The notes: generated by a model not told the origin, from the letters alone. A stretch of DNA of 64,000 nucleotides from Actinocorallia aurantiaca (GCF_039533685.1 NZ_BAAATZ010000002.1:62001-126000), one strand, 5' to 3'. Counted from the stretch's first letter, positions 40,899-49,962 are shown. Translations and numbers: made by a program.

Positions 40899-41813
40899 TC
40901 AGCCCCGGATCCGCGCCAGCCAGCCGCTGGCCGCGGCGAAGTCCGCGTCGTCGGTGCCCCGCCGGACGTGCGGGCGCGTCCCGTCGGCCGCCGGGTAGCT
41001 GCCGATGAACCGGACGTCGGCGCACACCCGCCGCAGGCCCATCAGCGCCTCGCCCACCCGGGCGTCGGCGACGTGCCCCTCGAAGTCCATCCAGAACAGG
41101 TAGGAGCCCAGGCCCTCACCGGTCGGGCGGGACTGGATGAGGGTCAGGTTGATCCCCCGGACGAAGAACTCCTGGAGGATCTCCAGCAGGGCGCCGGCGT
41201 GGTCGTCCCTGATGTAGGCGACGGCCGTCGTCTTGTCCCTGCCCGTACGGGCGGTCGGGGAGCCGGGCCGGGAGAGCTCCACGAACCGCGTGACGGCGCC
41301 CGCGACGTCGTGGATGGACTCGGCCAACGCCTCCAGCCCGAACCTGGCCGCCGCGAAGGATCCCGCCAGAGCCGCGTCGTACAGGCCGTCCGCGACGTGC
41401 TGGGCGGCCTCCGCGTTGGACGTCGAGGCCCGCCATTCGGCGTCCGGCACGTTGGCGGCCAGCCAGCGGCGGCACTGCGGCTGCGCGTGCGGGTGGGAGG
41501 CGACGGTCTTGATGTCCGCCAGGGACGTGCCCGGACGCACCAGCAGCGCGAACTCCACCGGCAGGTGGATCTCGCCGATGATCTGCAGGGGCTCCCCGGT
41601 CGCCAGCTCGTCCAGGGTGGTCGGCACCGAGCCCTCGACGGAGTTCTCCAGGGCGACGACCGCCCGGTCGACGCTCCCGCCGCGCAGGGCGTCGAGCGCG
41701 GCCGGAACCGTGGCGAAGGCGAGCCGCTCGGCGTCCTTCGCTCCGGGGAGCGTCAGCAGGGCGGCTTCGGTGAAGGTCCCCTCGGGACCCAGATAGGCAT
41801 AACGGTCCGGCAT
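40899..41813 (-). CDS. pheA: Prephenate dehydratase
   Basis: A 304-residue monofunctional prephenate dehydratase, converting prephenate to phenylpyruvate for phenylalanine. The catalytic domain has YAYLGPEGTFTEAALL, VVALENSVEGSVPTTLDEL and the T-R-F motif in VAGAVTRFVELS. The C-terminal ACT domain (residues 195-275) has the allosteric motifs GALLEILQEFFVRGINLTLI and QSRPTGEGLGSYLFWMDFEG, the E/Q-S-R-P signature for Phe binding. No chorismate mutase is fused. The ATG at 41813 follows TACGCT by 8 bases, suggesting a leaderless mRNA. DUF4446 lies upstream on the same strand. Confidence 0.94.
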   Translation of the reverse strand: MPDRYAYLGPEGTFTEAALLTLPGAKDAERLAFATVPAALDALRGGSVDRAVVALENSVEGSVPTTLDELATGEPLQIIGEIHLPVEFALLVRPGTSLADIKTVASHPHAQPQCRRWLAANVPDAEWRASTSNAEAAQHVADGLYDAALAGSFAAARFGLEALAESIHDVAGAVTRFVELSRPGSPTARTGRDKTTAVAYIRDDHAGALLEILQEFFVRGINLTLIQSRPTGEGLGSYLFWMDFEGHVADARVGEALMGLRRVCADVRFIGSYPAADGTRPHVRRGTDDADFAAASGWLARIRG

Positions 41814-41845
41814 GAAACAGAAGCGTAATCGAGAGAAGGGTCTGC

Positions 41846-42286
41846 TCAGCTGTGGATGGGGTGACCGTAATCGGGAAGGGGGTCGTCCAGCTCCACGATC
41901 GGACCCTTGCCGAGCCTCGCGGCGCGCAGCGCCCGCTCCTCCTCCGGAGAGAGCATCGTCACGCCCCGGCCGTCCTGGACGACCTTGGAGTACGTGCGGG
42001 TCTCGGAACGCCCGTTGATCGAGGTGATGATGATCCCGTCGCCCACGGCGTTCAGCAGGGCCAGGGAGAACGACAGGCGGCCGGACATCTCCTCCAGCGC
42101 GTCGTACTGGACGATCGCCAGGTCGCGATAGGCCTGCTTGTCGACTCCGGTGGCGACCTGCATCTGCTTGCGCAGGATGCCCGCGCACTCCTCGACGACC
42201 TGGTTCATCCGCTTGTGCGCGACCAGTGCCATGCAGAGGCCGGCCACTCCGGCGAGGGCCCCGATGACGGCCACAGTGATGAGCAT
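41846..42286 (-). CDS. DUF4446-family membrane-anchored protein
   Basis: A 146-residue protein: an N-terminal membrane helix (MLITVAVIGALAGVAGLCMA) with a short helical stalk, then a compact domain with YDALEEMSGRLSFSLALLNA and VGDGIIITSINGRSETRTYS, the DUF4446 signature, ending ALRAARLGKGPIVELDDPLP. Function is unknown; it lies by pheA/serS in many actinobacteria (memory). The start overlaps the GT87 stop: ATG at 42286 shares one base, and a GTG at 42289 is an alternative. Confidence 0.8.
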   Translation of the reverse strand: MLITVAVIGALAGVAGLCMALVAHKRMNQVVEECAGILRKQMQVATGVDKQAYRDLAIVQYDALEEMSGRLSFSLALLNAVGDGIIITSINGRSETRTYSKVVQDGRGVTMLSPEEERALRAARLGKGPIVELDDPLPDYGHPIHS

Positions 42287-43566
42287 CACGGCGCGTACGT
42301 ACCCGTCGATGCGTCGGTACGAGACTCATCCCGCTGATCTGTCGGTGTTTCCCGCCACATTTCGCTCACCAGCCAGCTTCCCAAGACGAACAACAGAGTC
42401 ACCGCGCCCAGCCCGTAAGAGCTCTGCATGATCCTACCCAGCGCCTGTTCCCACAGAGGCTTGGCCGCCTGGATATGGCCTGTTCCCCACCAGGGGATGG
42501 TGAGCACATAGAAAAGCCACACTCCGGCCGCGGCGGAACACCGTCTCAGATTCCTGCCGTCACCCGCCAGGGCCCCCACGACGAGGACGATCCACGCCAG
42601 GTGGTGGATCCACGAGACCGGGGACACGATGACCGCCACCAGGCCCGTCACGGCGATCCCGGCCTGCTCGGCCGACCAGGAGTTCGCGGGAGAGAGCAGT
42701 CCGGACGCGCCCAGCAGGGAGAGCCGCCGCGCGTACCGGAAGCCCGTCCAGGCCAGCAGCGCCACCACGACCAGCCACACCGCGACGGTGACCGGGTCCG
42801 GCCAGTACATGCGCAGCAGGAAGCCCCGTACCGCCTGGTTGGCGGTGACGTAGTTGGAACCGACCCGGTCGCCCTCCAGGAGCGCGCCGAACCAGAACCT
42901 CAGCGAGTCCTGCGGCAGCAGCGCGAACGTGAAGAGCGTCGCGCCCGCCGCGGTGAACAGCGCGTTGACCGCGGCCTCCCGGCGGCGGGTGACCAGGAAG
43001 TAGATCAGGAAGACCCCGGGCACCAGCTTGATCGCCATGGCCAGGCCCACCAGCAGCCCGCGCGGCCAGCGGGCCCGGGGCGTGGCGCAGTCCACGACGC
43101 ACAGCGCGACGAGGAAGAGGTCGACCTGGCCGAACCGCACCTGGTCGCGCAGCGGCATCGGGCATAGGAGCAGCGCCACCAGCACGCCCAGCACCAGCGG
43201 CGACCAGTCCCCCGCCCGCGCCAGCAGCGGCCGGAAGGCGTACCGGACGGACACCGCCAGCGCCGCGTAGATCAGCAGGATCATGACGACCTGCGCGACC
43301 GGCCACGGCATCCAGGCGAGCGGGGCCGACAGGAGCGCCGAGAACGGGGGATAGGTGAACGGCAGCAGCTGCGGCGGCTCGGTGAGGAAGTCGTAGAGCG
43401 GCTCCCCCCGCATCAGCGCGATGCCCGCCGTCCGGTACACGTCCAGGTCGACGAGGCGCTGGTCGGCGGGGTTCGTGAGCCAGCGCACGGCCGTCGGGAC
43501 CAGCACCAGGGCGGCCGCCGCCACCCCCGCCGCCGCGGCGAACCGACGTCTCCAAGGTCCGGACAT
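42286..43566 (-). CDS. GT-C type glycosyltransferase 87 family protein (DUF2029)
   Basis: A 426-residue polytopic membrane protein with about ten helices. DLDVYRTAGIALMRGEPLYD with the conserved acid pair (D-L-D), then FTYPPFSALLSAPLAW is the GT87 signature, also AIKLVPGVFLIYFLVTRRRE. Known GT87 members transfer mannose or arabinose from polyprenyl phosphates at the outer membrane leaflet (PimE, AftC-related families). Acceptor unknown. Coupled to the DUF4446 gene. The ATG at 43566 is divergent from a 715-residue membrane protein. Confidence 0.82.
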   Translation of the reverse strand: MSGPWRRRFAAAAGVAAAALVLVPTAVRWLTNPADQRLVDLDVYRTAGIALMRGEPLYDFLTEPPQLLPFTYPPFSALLSAPLAWMPWPVAQVVMILLIYAALAVSVRYAFRPLLARAGDWSPLVLGVLVALLLCPMPLRDQVRFGQVDLFLVALCVVDCATPRARWPRGLLVGLAMAIKLVPGVFLIYFLVTRRREAAVNALFTAAGATLFTFALLPQDSLRFWFGALLEGDRVGSNYVTANQAVRGFLLRMYWPDPVTVAVWLVVVALLAWTGFRYARRLSLLGASGLLSPANSWSAEQAGIAVTGLVAVIVSPVSWIHHLAWIVLVVGALAGDGRNLRRCSAAAGVWLFYVLTIPWWGTGHIQAAKPLWEQALGRIMQSSYGLGAVTLLFVLGSWLVSEMWRETPTDQRDESRTDASTGTYAP

Positions 43567-43637
43567 GGGTCCATCCTGGCTTAATCCGACCACTAACCTG
43601 GGGGCGACCGTCTTGTAGAGCAGCAGTTGGAGGCCTC

Positions 43638-45785
43638 GTGGCCCGCAGGTGGCGCGCCGCCTGGGCAATGATCACCGTGCTGGTCACGGCGTTCATGACG
43701 CTTTCCGCCCAGCCCGCACAGGCAGAACCGACCGGCCGCGTGGTGATCGTCGGTGTGCCCGGCCTGCAGTGGAGCGATCTCTCCCCGAAGGGGACCCCCA
43801 CCCTGTGGAGGCTCGCCGGCAGCGGCGCGACGGCCGCCCTGTCCGTCCGGACCACCACCACCCGCACCTGCCCCGTGGACGGCTGGCTGACGGTGTCCGC
43901 CGGCCAGCGGGCACGGCTGGCCAACGGGAGCTGCGCGCTGCCGCCCACCCCGCGGACGGGGGAGAACGGCGCGACGGTCCCCGGCTGGGCCGAGATCGTG
44001 GACGACAACGCCGACACGTCCTACCGCGCCCAGGTGGGCCTGCTCGGCGACTCCGTGCGCCGCGCGGGCGGCTGCACCCGGGCCGTCGGGCCCGGCGGCG
44101 CCTTCGCCGCGGCGGACCGGCAGGGGCTGGTCGACCGCTACTCCGCCACCGTGGAGGAGGTCACCGACTGGTCCGGCTGCGCGCTGACCGTGGTCGACGT
44201 CGACGACGTCTTCCGCGCCTACATCAAGGCCGGCGTGGACTCCGAGGGCGCCCAGGCCCCGGTCAGCGACGGAGATCGCGCCCGTGCCGCGTCCGACGCC
44301 GACGCCCGGATCTCGCGGGCGCTGAAGGGCCTGCCCGCCGGCACCACCGTGCTGATCGCCGGGCTCGCCGACACCACCGGCACCCCGCACCTGCACGTCG
44401 CCCTGGGCTCCGGCGGCTTCGAACGCGGCCACCTCACCAGCTCCGCCACCCGCAGGGCCGGGCTGGTCACCCTGACGGACGTCACCGCGACCGCCCTGGA
44501 CCGACTGGGCCTGGAGCGCCCCTCCGGCACCGTCGGCTCGGTCTGGAAGACGGTCCCCTCCGGCGATCCGGCCGGGGCCAAGGTCCGCACGCTGGACGAC
44601 CAGGACCTCGCCGCGCAGTCGATCCGCCGCCTGAGCGGCGTGTTCTTCGTCGTGCTGTTCGCCGTGCAGCTGCTGCTCTACGGCTCCGCCGCGCTCGCGC
44701 TGCGCCGCAGCGGCACCAGGGACCGCAAGCGCATCCTCGGCTGGACCAGGATCGGCGCGCTGGCGGGCGCCGCCACCCCCGCCGCCACCTACCTGGCGGG
44801 CCTGCTGCCCTGGTGGCGCTCCCCCTACCCGGGCGCGCTGCTCGTCGTCTGCGTGGCGGCGCTCGCCGCGGCGATCACCGCGCTGGCGCTGGCGGGCCCG
44901 TGGCGACGCTCGATCACCGGCCCCGGGCTGGTGATCGCCGGGCTCACCGCGACCGTCCTGGGACTGGACGTCATCACCGGCTCCAGCCTGCAGATCAACA
45001 CCTTCATGGGCTACACCGCGCTGGTGGCGGGCCGCTTCTACGGCTTCGGGAACATGGCCTTCGCGCTCTTCGCCACCGCCTCGGTCCTGACCGCCGCCTG
45101 GCTGGCCGAGCCGCTGCTGCGGGCGGGAAGGCGCCTGGCGGCGCTGGCGACCGTGGTGGGCGTCGGCCTGGTCGCGATGGTCGTCGACGGCCTGCCCGGC
45201 TGGGGCAGCGACTTCGGCGGCGTCGTCGCGATCCTGGTGGGGACGGGCACGCTCGCCCTGCTGATCAGCGGCAGGCGGGTCTCCGCGGTGCGGCTGGGGC
45301 TGCTGGCCCTGCTGGGCGCGGTGATCGTGCTGGGCATGTCGTTCGCCGACTCCCGCCGCGACGAGCCGACCCACCTCGGCAAGTTCTGGCTGCAGCTGAT
45401 GGACGGCGAGGGCTGGAGCGTCGTCACCCGCAAGTTCGGCGCGATGCTGGGCAGCCTGGGCTACTGGGAGTACACCATCGCGGCGATCGGCGCGATGCTG
45501 TTCCTGTTCCTGGTGCTGGCCCGCCCGTCGTCCTGGCGGACCCCGATCCTGGCCTCCGCCTACCGGCGCTCCCCCACGCTGCGTCCCGCGCTGCTGTCCG
45601 TGCTGGTGATCGCGCTGGCCGGCATGCTGATGAACGACTCCGGCGTGGTCATCCCCGCGCTGGTCTTCACGCTCGCGATCCCGCTGGTGCTCGCGGCGTG
45701 CGTCAGAGCGCTGGAGCTGGACGTGGCCGACGGAGGCAGCACCACACCAGAAGAGCGAGCACCGACGCCAGCACGAACGGCATGA
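43638..45785 (+). CDS. Large membrane protein with alkaline-phosphatase-like extracellular domain
   Basis: A 715-residue protein: signal peptide (MITVLVTAFMTLSAQPAQAE), an extracellular domain of about 310 residues starting VVIVGVPGLQWSDLSPKGTP (an alkaline-phosphatase-superfamily-like strand) and ending ATALDRLGLERPSGTVGSVW, then about ten membrane helices (residues 335-690). I do not recognise a named function; proteins of this layout lie beside glycosyltransferases in actinomycetes and may act in cell-wall glycan or lipid turnover. The GTG at 43638 has GGAGG 5 bases upstream. Its last 83 bp overlap the convergent GT-C gene. Confidence 0.6.
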   Translation: MARRWRAAWAMITVLVTAFMTLSAQPAQAEPTGRVVIVGVPGLQWSDLSPKGTPTLWRLAGSGATAALSVRTTTTRTCPVDGWLTVSAGQRARLANGSCALPPTPRTGENGATVPGWAEIVDDNADTSYRAQVGLLGDSVRRAGGCTRAVGPGGAFAAADRQGLVDRYSATVEEVTDWSGCALTVVDVDDVFRAYIKAGVDSEGAQAPVSDGDRARAASDADARISRALKGLPAGTTVLIAGLADTTGTPHLHVALGSGGFERGHLTSSATRRAGLVTLTDVTATALDRLGLERPSGTVGSVWKTVPSGDPAGAKVRTLDDQDLAAQSIRRLSGVFFVVLFAVQLLLYGSAALALRRSGTRDRKRILGWTRIGALAGAATPAATYLAGLLPWWRSPYPGALLVVCVAALAAAITALALAGPWRRSITGPGLVIAGLTATVLGLDVITGSSLQINTFMGYTALVAGRFYGFGNMAFALFATASVLTAAWLAEPLLRAGRRLAALATVVGVGLVAMVVDGLPGWGSDFGGVVAILVGTGTLALLISGRRVSAVRLGLLALLGAVIVLGMSFADSRRDEPTHLGKFWLQLMDGEGWSVVTRKFGAMLGSLGYWEYTIAAIGAMLFLFLVLARPSSWRTPILASAYRRSPTLRPALLSVLVIALAGMLMNDSGVVIPALVFTLAIPLVLAACVRALELDVADGGSTTPEERAPTPARTA

Positions 45786-47211
45786 CGGTGGCGCGCAGGC
45801 CCGTCACCAGCCAGTGCAGCCCGTCCGGCAGCCCGGCCAGGCGGGGGTCGCGGGCCGGCAGGTAGGCCAGGCTCAACGCGACGGTCCGGGCCAGCATGCA
45901 CCAGTCGAACCGGGACCACGGCAGGAACGCCAGCAGCGCCCAGCCGAGACCGTCGTACCAGGGCAGCGCGTAGGAGGCGGCGAACAGCCACGCCAGCACC
46001 AGCGACGCCGAGACGGTCAGGACGGGGTCGGCCTCGGGCAGCGCCCTGGCCAGCAGCCACAGCAGCAGGGCCATCAGCGCCAGCGAGCCCGCCGAGACCA
46101 GGCCGCGGGGCAGGTCCAGGCCGAGGACCCCGCCGTCCCGGCCCGCGACCAGGTGCCAGGGGTTGGCCAGCGAGATGGAGTCGGCCGCCTCCCGCACCCG
46201 GTCCAGCGCGTGCGGGCCGGCCAGCCCGTAGGCGACGGCCACGACCAGCCCGGCGCCGCCGAACAGCGCGGCCAGCTCGCCGAACCGGCGGCCGGTGAAC
46301 AGCCGCCAGGCGGGTCCTCCGCCGACGATCCCGGCGGGGAACTTGATGGCGACGGCCGCGCCGACCGCGGCGCCCGCGCCGAAGGCCCGCCACAGGTTCC
46401 CCGTCCCCGCGGTGAACAGGGCCAGCGCGCCGACCGCCGCGGCGACTCCCAGCACGTCGTTGTGCGAGCCGGAGACCAGGTGGAAGAGCAGGAGCGGGTT
46501 CACCGACCACAGCAGCACGGCCCGCAGCCGCGCCTTCTCGTCCCTGGTCCGCAGGTACAGGATCAGGCCGGTGAGCACGAAGGCGAGTCCGTTGACCAGG
46601 GAGAGCAGCAGCACGGTGAGCCTCGGCGAGTCCCCGCCGCCCAGCGCCGCCAGCGCCTGGACGCCCGTCACCAGCGGTCCGTAGATGGACGGCGTCTCCC
46701 GCCATTCCTGGACGGCCCGGCCGTAGGGGCTGCCCACCAGGTCGCTCGCCGTCGTCACGTACGGGTCGAGGCCGGAGACGACCATGTGCCCGTAGGCCGC
46801 GTAGTTCAGGTGGTCGCTGGAGCCGACCGGCGGGGTCAGGGAGAACGCGGCGGCCAGCAGGACGCCGGCGGCCAGCAGCCGGCCCGGCCTGGGCGACCAG
46901 CCGCGCGAGACCGCGCGGAAGCACAGGGCCAGGCCCAGCCCGGCCAGCAGGATCCCCGCCACCAGCAGCCCCAGCACCGGGCCGGGAGGCGGATCCACGT
47001 GAAACGTCCACGGGGCGCCGGAACCGCCCAGCGGCGGCTGCACCAGCGAGGGGCCCAGCAGGGACAGCGAGAGGAAGGACGCCAGGCTCAGCCCGAGGCA
47101 GGCCAGGCCGGGAAGCCCCCCGGACGGGTCGAGATCGGAGCCTCCTGCGGTACCCGAGCCGGACGGCGGTCCGTCGAGAGCGGGAGAGGCCTGCTCAGAG
47201 GGCACGCGCAC
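45703..47211 (-). CDS. MptB-like GT-C alpha-(1->6)-mannosyltransferase family protein
   Basis: A 502-residue polytopic protein (about 12 helices) of the polyprenol-phosphate-mannose-dependent MptA/MptB group, which builds the mannan core of lipoglycans outside the membrane. SSDHLNYAAYGHMVVSGLDP carries the catalytic acid near the first loop, and HLVSGSHNDVLGVAAAVGAL and AIKFPAGIVGGGPAWRL are family features. The GTG start at 47211 lies 17 bp inside the GT2 gene, so the two are coupled. The last 83 bp overlap the convergent membrane-protein gene. The donor is inferred from the family. Confidence 0.8.
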   Translation of the reverse strand: MRVPSEQASPALDGPPSGSGTAGGSDLDPSGGLPGLACLGLSLASFLSLSLLGPSLVQPPLGGSGAPWTFHVDPPPGPVLGLLVAGILLAGLGLALCFRAVSRGWSPRPGRLLAAGVLLAAAFSLTPPVGSSDHLNYAAYGHMVVSGLDPYVTTASDLVGSPYGRAVQEWRETPSIYGPLVTGVQALAALGGGDSPRLTVLLLSLVNGLAFVLTGLILYLRTRDEKARLRAVLLWSVNPLLLFHLVSGSHNDVLGVAAAVGALALFTAGTGNLWRAFGAGAAVGAAVAIKFPAGIVGGGPAWRLFTGRRFGELAALFGGAGLVVAVAYGLAGPHALDRVREAADSISLANPWHLVAGRDGGVLGLDLPRGLVSAGSLALMALLLWLLARALPEADPVLTVSASLVLAWLFAASYALPWYDGLGWALLAFLPWSRFDWCMLARTVALSLAYLPARDPRLAGLPDGLHWLVTGLRATVMPFVLASVLALLVWCCLRRPRPAPAL

Positions 47212-47953
47212 GGAACCGGCCGAGCCGGTCGCGTACCGCCGGGTCGCGCGTGGCCAGGGCCCTGGCGACGTCCCGGAACTGCCTGGCCCGGTGCAGCTGC
47301 GCGTTCAGGTCGGTCCCGGTGGCGCGGTGCGAGAGCGGCACCTCGACCTCCTTCAGCCGGAACCCCTGGCGCAGCAGGTCGATGGTGAGCGCCGTCTCCA
47401 CGCCGAAGCCGGCGGCGAGCGGCCGGGCCGCCTCGAACGCGGCCCGGGTCAGGCAGCGCTGCCCGTTCAGCGGCTGGGTGGCGGTCCAGCCGGTGGCGCG
47501 GCGGATCCCGTCGCGTGACAATCGCACCACGAACCCGTGGCCGCCGAGCTTCACCAGCGAGGAGAAGACGGCGATCGTCATGTCCGCCTCGCCCTTCAGG
47601 ACGGGCTCGACCAGCGGAGCCGCGTCCTGCGCCGTCTCCGCCAGGTCGGCGTCCAGGAAGAGCAGGTGGCGGGAGGGCACCCCGTCATGGGTGTCCAGCA
47701 GGCGCACCGCCTCGGCGCCGGTCTCCATGGCCGCGGCCTTGCCCCGGTTGCGGGCGTGCCGGACCACCCTGGCCCCGGCCCGTTCGGCGAGTTCGGCGGT
47801 GGCGTCGGCCGAGCCGTCGTCCACCACCATCACCAGGTCGGCTCCGGGCAGCTTCAGCGCGGCCTGGACGGTGGCGGAGATCCGTCGCGCCTCGTCCTTG
47901 GCCGGGATGATCACCGCTATGCCGGCGGTGCCGGGCGGGGTCTTTTCGGGCAT
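47195..47953 (-). CDS. Family 2 glycosyltransferase, polyprenyl-phosphate-sugar synthase-like
   Basis: A 252-residue GT-A enzyme: nucleotide-sugar site VIIPAKDEARRISATVQAAL, D-D-G-S in LVMVVDDGSADATAELA, and D-A-D in HLLFLDADLAET; no membrane helix. Dolichyl-phosphate-mannose synthases have this core. Because it overlaps by 17 bp an MptB-like enzyme that would need polyprenyl-phosphate-mannose, it probably makes that donor (inference). TACCAT (47966-47961 on the minus strand) ends 7 bases before the ATG at 47953, so it is probably leaderless. Confidence 0.82.
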   Translation of the reverse strand: MPEKTPPGTAGIAVIIPAKDEARRISATVQAALKLPGADLVMVVDDGSADATAELAERAGARVVRHARNRGKAAAMETGAEAVRLLDTHDGVPSRHLLFLDADLAETAQDAAPLVEPVLKGEADMTIAVFSSLVKLGGHGFVVRLSRDGIRRATGWTATQPLNGQRCLTRAAFEAARPLAAGFGVETALTIDLLRQGFRLKEVEVPLSHRATGTDLNAQLHRARQFRDVARALATRDPAVRDRLGRFRARAL

Positions 47954-47973
47954 GTCTGCGATGGTAGTGGCCC

Positions 47974-48312
47974 TCAGGTCGCGTCGAGAGCCGGAACCGC
48001 ATCATGCACGGTGAACACCGTGTCGAGTCCGGTGACCTGCAGGATCCTGCGGACGGCCGGGCGCGGCGCCGCGAGTTCGAACGTTCCACCCCGTTCCTTG
48101 ACGCGTTTCATGCCGGACAGCAGCACGTTCATGCCAGTCGAATCACAGAACTCCACTCCCGACAGGTCGACGACCACCCGGTCGACGTCCTGCTCGGTGA
48201 GCGCGGCGGCAAGAGCCTGCTGCAGTCCGGGCGCGGTGTACAGGTCCAGCTCACCGACAGCGGTGATGACTATGTGACCTGCCTGAGATGCAGTCGAGAC
48301 CTGAAGCTCCAT
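47974..48312 (-). CDS. STAS-domain anti-sigma factor antagonist
   Basis: A 112-residue SpoIIAA/RsbV-type protein. The STAS fold begins MELQVSTASQAGHIVITAVG, and the phosphorylation site is in GVEFCDSTGMNVLLSGMKRV (D-S-T-G, the Ser). Such proteins release sigma factors by binding an HPK-type anti-sigma factor; the RsbW-like kinase gene at 50859-51329 could be a partner. TAGTGT (48325-48320 on the minus strand) ends 7 bases before the ATG at 48312, so it is probably leaderless. It is divergent from a hypothetical gene, and GGTGATT motifs lie between them. Confidence 0.85.
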   Translation of the reverse strand: MELQVSTASQAGHIVITAVGELDLYTAPGLQQALAAALTEQDVDRVVVDLSGVEFCDSTGMNVLLSGMKRVKERGGTFELAAPRPAVRRILQVTGLDTVFTVHDAVPALDAT

Positions 48313-48446
48313 GACCGGCACACTATCCGCCAAGTCCGCCGGGGGCCAGAGAACGCCTCCCAACCCTTGGTGATTCATCTGTTCTGCCGGTAATCACCGA
48401 GTACAGCGCAGGTAACGACACGGCCCGACCTGGTGATTACTGCCCC

Positions 48447-48839
48447 ATGAACCGGCGATTTTGGCAAGCTGAACGGGTGAGGATTTCGCCTGACCGGCAA
48501 CGTTCCCGGATACGTGAGCGCCTGGAGACGATCCACGCCCGATCGGAGAAATCCACGTCCTGGCGTACCGGCGCCAGATTCCTGCTGCAGCTCGTCAACC
48601 GCGACGGGCTCGTACCCGTCAGGACCCGTCTCACCCGGGAGGACCTGCTCTTCCTCTCCGAGGCCCGTGAGGACGTCGCCGCCCTGTCCCAGATGGGGCT
48701 GCGCGTCCTGGCCCTGCACCGGCCGCGCCAGGGCGGCGGCCTGTCCAGCGACCCCCACACCCCGCTCCGCCGCTGCCACACCTGCATGACCAGCTGGCCG
48801 TGCGCCACCTACCGGGCGCTCAGCGAGCCCCTCGGCTGA
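48447..48839 (+). CDS. Conserved-looking hypothetical protein with C-terminal Cys cluster
   Basis: A 130-residue basic protein. The N-terminus is RISPDRQRSRIRERLETIHA; near the end RRCHTCMTSWPCATYRAL has three Cys (C-x-x-C and W-P-C) that could bind zinc. No family I can name. The ATG at 48447 is assumed; an in-frame GTG at 48477 gives a protein starting VRISPDRQ. Its last 31 bp overlap the end of the convergent histidine-kinase gene. It shares its promoter region with the STAS gene. Confidence 0.55.
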   Translation: MNRRFWQAERVRISPDRQRSRIRERLETIHARSEKSTSWRTGARFLLQLVNRDGLVPVRTRLTREDLLFLSEAREDVAALSQMGLRVLALHRPRQGGGLSSDPHTPLRRCHTCMTSWPCATYRALSEPLG

Positions 48840-49960
48840 GGCGGCACGGCCGGCGGCAGCTCGACGGTGAACCGGCAGCCCGGACCGGTGTTGGCGACGA
48901 CGATCTCCCCGTCGTGCGCCTCGACGATGCCCCTGGCGATCGCCAGCCCCAGGCCGGCGCCGCCCTCGCCGGGCGTGCGGGCGCTCTCGCCGCGGAAGGC
49001 GACGTCGAAGACACGCGGCAGGTCCTCGGAGGGGATGCCTCCGCAGCCGTCGGCGACGGACACCAGCACCCGGCCGTCCCCGGCCTCGCCGAGGATCTCG
49101 ACGGACCCGTCCGACGGGGTGTGGCGGATCGCGTTGACCACCAGGTTGCGCAGCGCGCGGCCCAGCTCGGCGGTGTCCACCTCCAAAGGGAGGCCGCGTG
49201 CCGCCGCGCCGCGGACGTGGACGCCCTTGGCGCGGGCCAGGGGCTCCGCCCCCGCGACCACCTCGGCGACGAGGTCGTCCAGGCCCACGCGCTGACGGGA
49301 CAGCCGGAGCGTCCCCGAGTGGATCCGGGAGAGCTCGAAGAGGTCGTCCACCATCTCGGTGAGCCGGTCCACCTCGGCCCGGATCCTCCCGTGGTAGCGG
49401 TGGACGGTCTCCGTGTCGACGACGACCTCGTCTTCGAGCGCCTCGGCCATCGCCCGCAGTCCCGCCAGCGGCGTACGCAGGTCGTGGCTGACCCAGGCGA
49501 CGAGCTCACGCCTGCCCGCCTCCAACGCCTTCTCTCTGTCGTGGGCGTCGGCCAGACGGCCGTAGGCGGCCTCCAGTTCCCTGGAGAGTTCGGCCAGTTC
49601 GGCGGGCAGAGCCTGCTTCGGAGCGGTGAAGGACTCCGCACGGACCGCTGCGACGAGTGCCCGGTTGGCGAGGGTGAGCCTGCGCCCGAGCAGTACCGCG
49701 ACGCCGAAGCCGACGAGCCCGGCGACGGACACCACCGTCAGCGCGACGTCGCGGTCGTGGGAGGAGATGAACATCCGCAGTGTGATGGCGATGATTCCCG
49801 CGACGATGGCGCAGACCGTCGCCACCGCGACGACCGCGAACTGCACGGACATCGGCCGCGCGCGCACCAGGCGCAGCACGGCCAGCCCGAGGCCGCCGAC
49901 GGCGAGCGCGCTCACGGCGGACGTGGCGATGACGTCGAGGAGCGCTTCGAAGGGCAGCAT
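48809..49960 (-). CDS. Sensor histidine kinase (two-component, with the following response regulator)
   Basis: A 383-residue membrane kinase: three membrane helices (residues 6-30, 40-62, 72-92) with no large extracellular domain, then a dimerisation helix with the phospho-acceptor H159 (WVSHDLRTPLAG), N-box LRNLVVNAIRHTPSDGSVE, G1 ADGCGGIPSEDLPRVFD and G2 GEGGAGLGLAIARGI. It follows the response-regulator gene after two bases, so they form one operon. The extracellular sensing part is tiny, so it may sense a membrane or envelope signal. Its last 31 bp overlap the hypothetical gene. Confidence 0.92.
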   Translation of the reverse strand: MLPFEALLDVIATSAVSALAVGGLGLAVLRLVRARPMSVQFAVVAVATVCAIVAGIIAITLRMFISSHDRDVALTVVSVAGLVGFGVAVLLGRRLTLANRALVAAVRAESFTAPKQALPAELAELSRELEAAYGRLADAHDREKALEAGRRELVAWVSHDLRTPLAGLRAMAEALEDEVVVDTETVHRYHGRIRAEVDRLTEMVDDLFELSRIHSGTLRLSRQRVGLDDLVAEVVAGAEPLARAKGVHVRGAAARGLPLEVDTAELGRALRNLVVNAIRHTPSDGSVEILGEAGDGRVLVSVADGCGGIPSEDLPRVFDVAFRGESARTPGEGGAGLGLAIARGIVEAHDGEIVVANTGPGCRFTVELPPAVPPQPRGSLSAR

Positions 49961-49962
49961 CG

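Noticed and set aside
48809..48839. The 31-bp overlap as evidence that the hypothetical gene is false
   Set aside because: The hypothetical protein keeps a plausible zinc-like Cys cluster close to its end, and overlaps of this size occur; both genes were kept.
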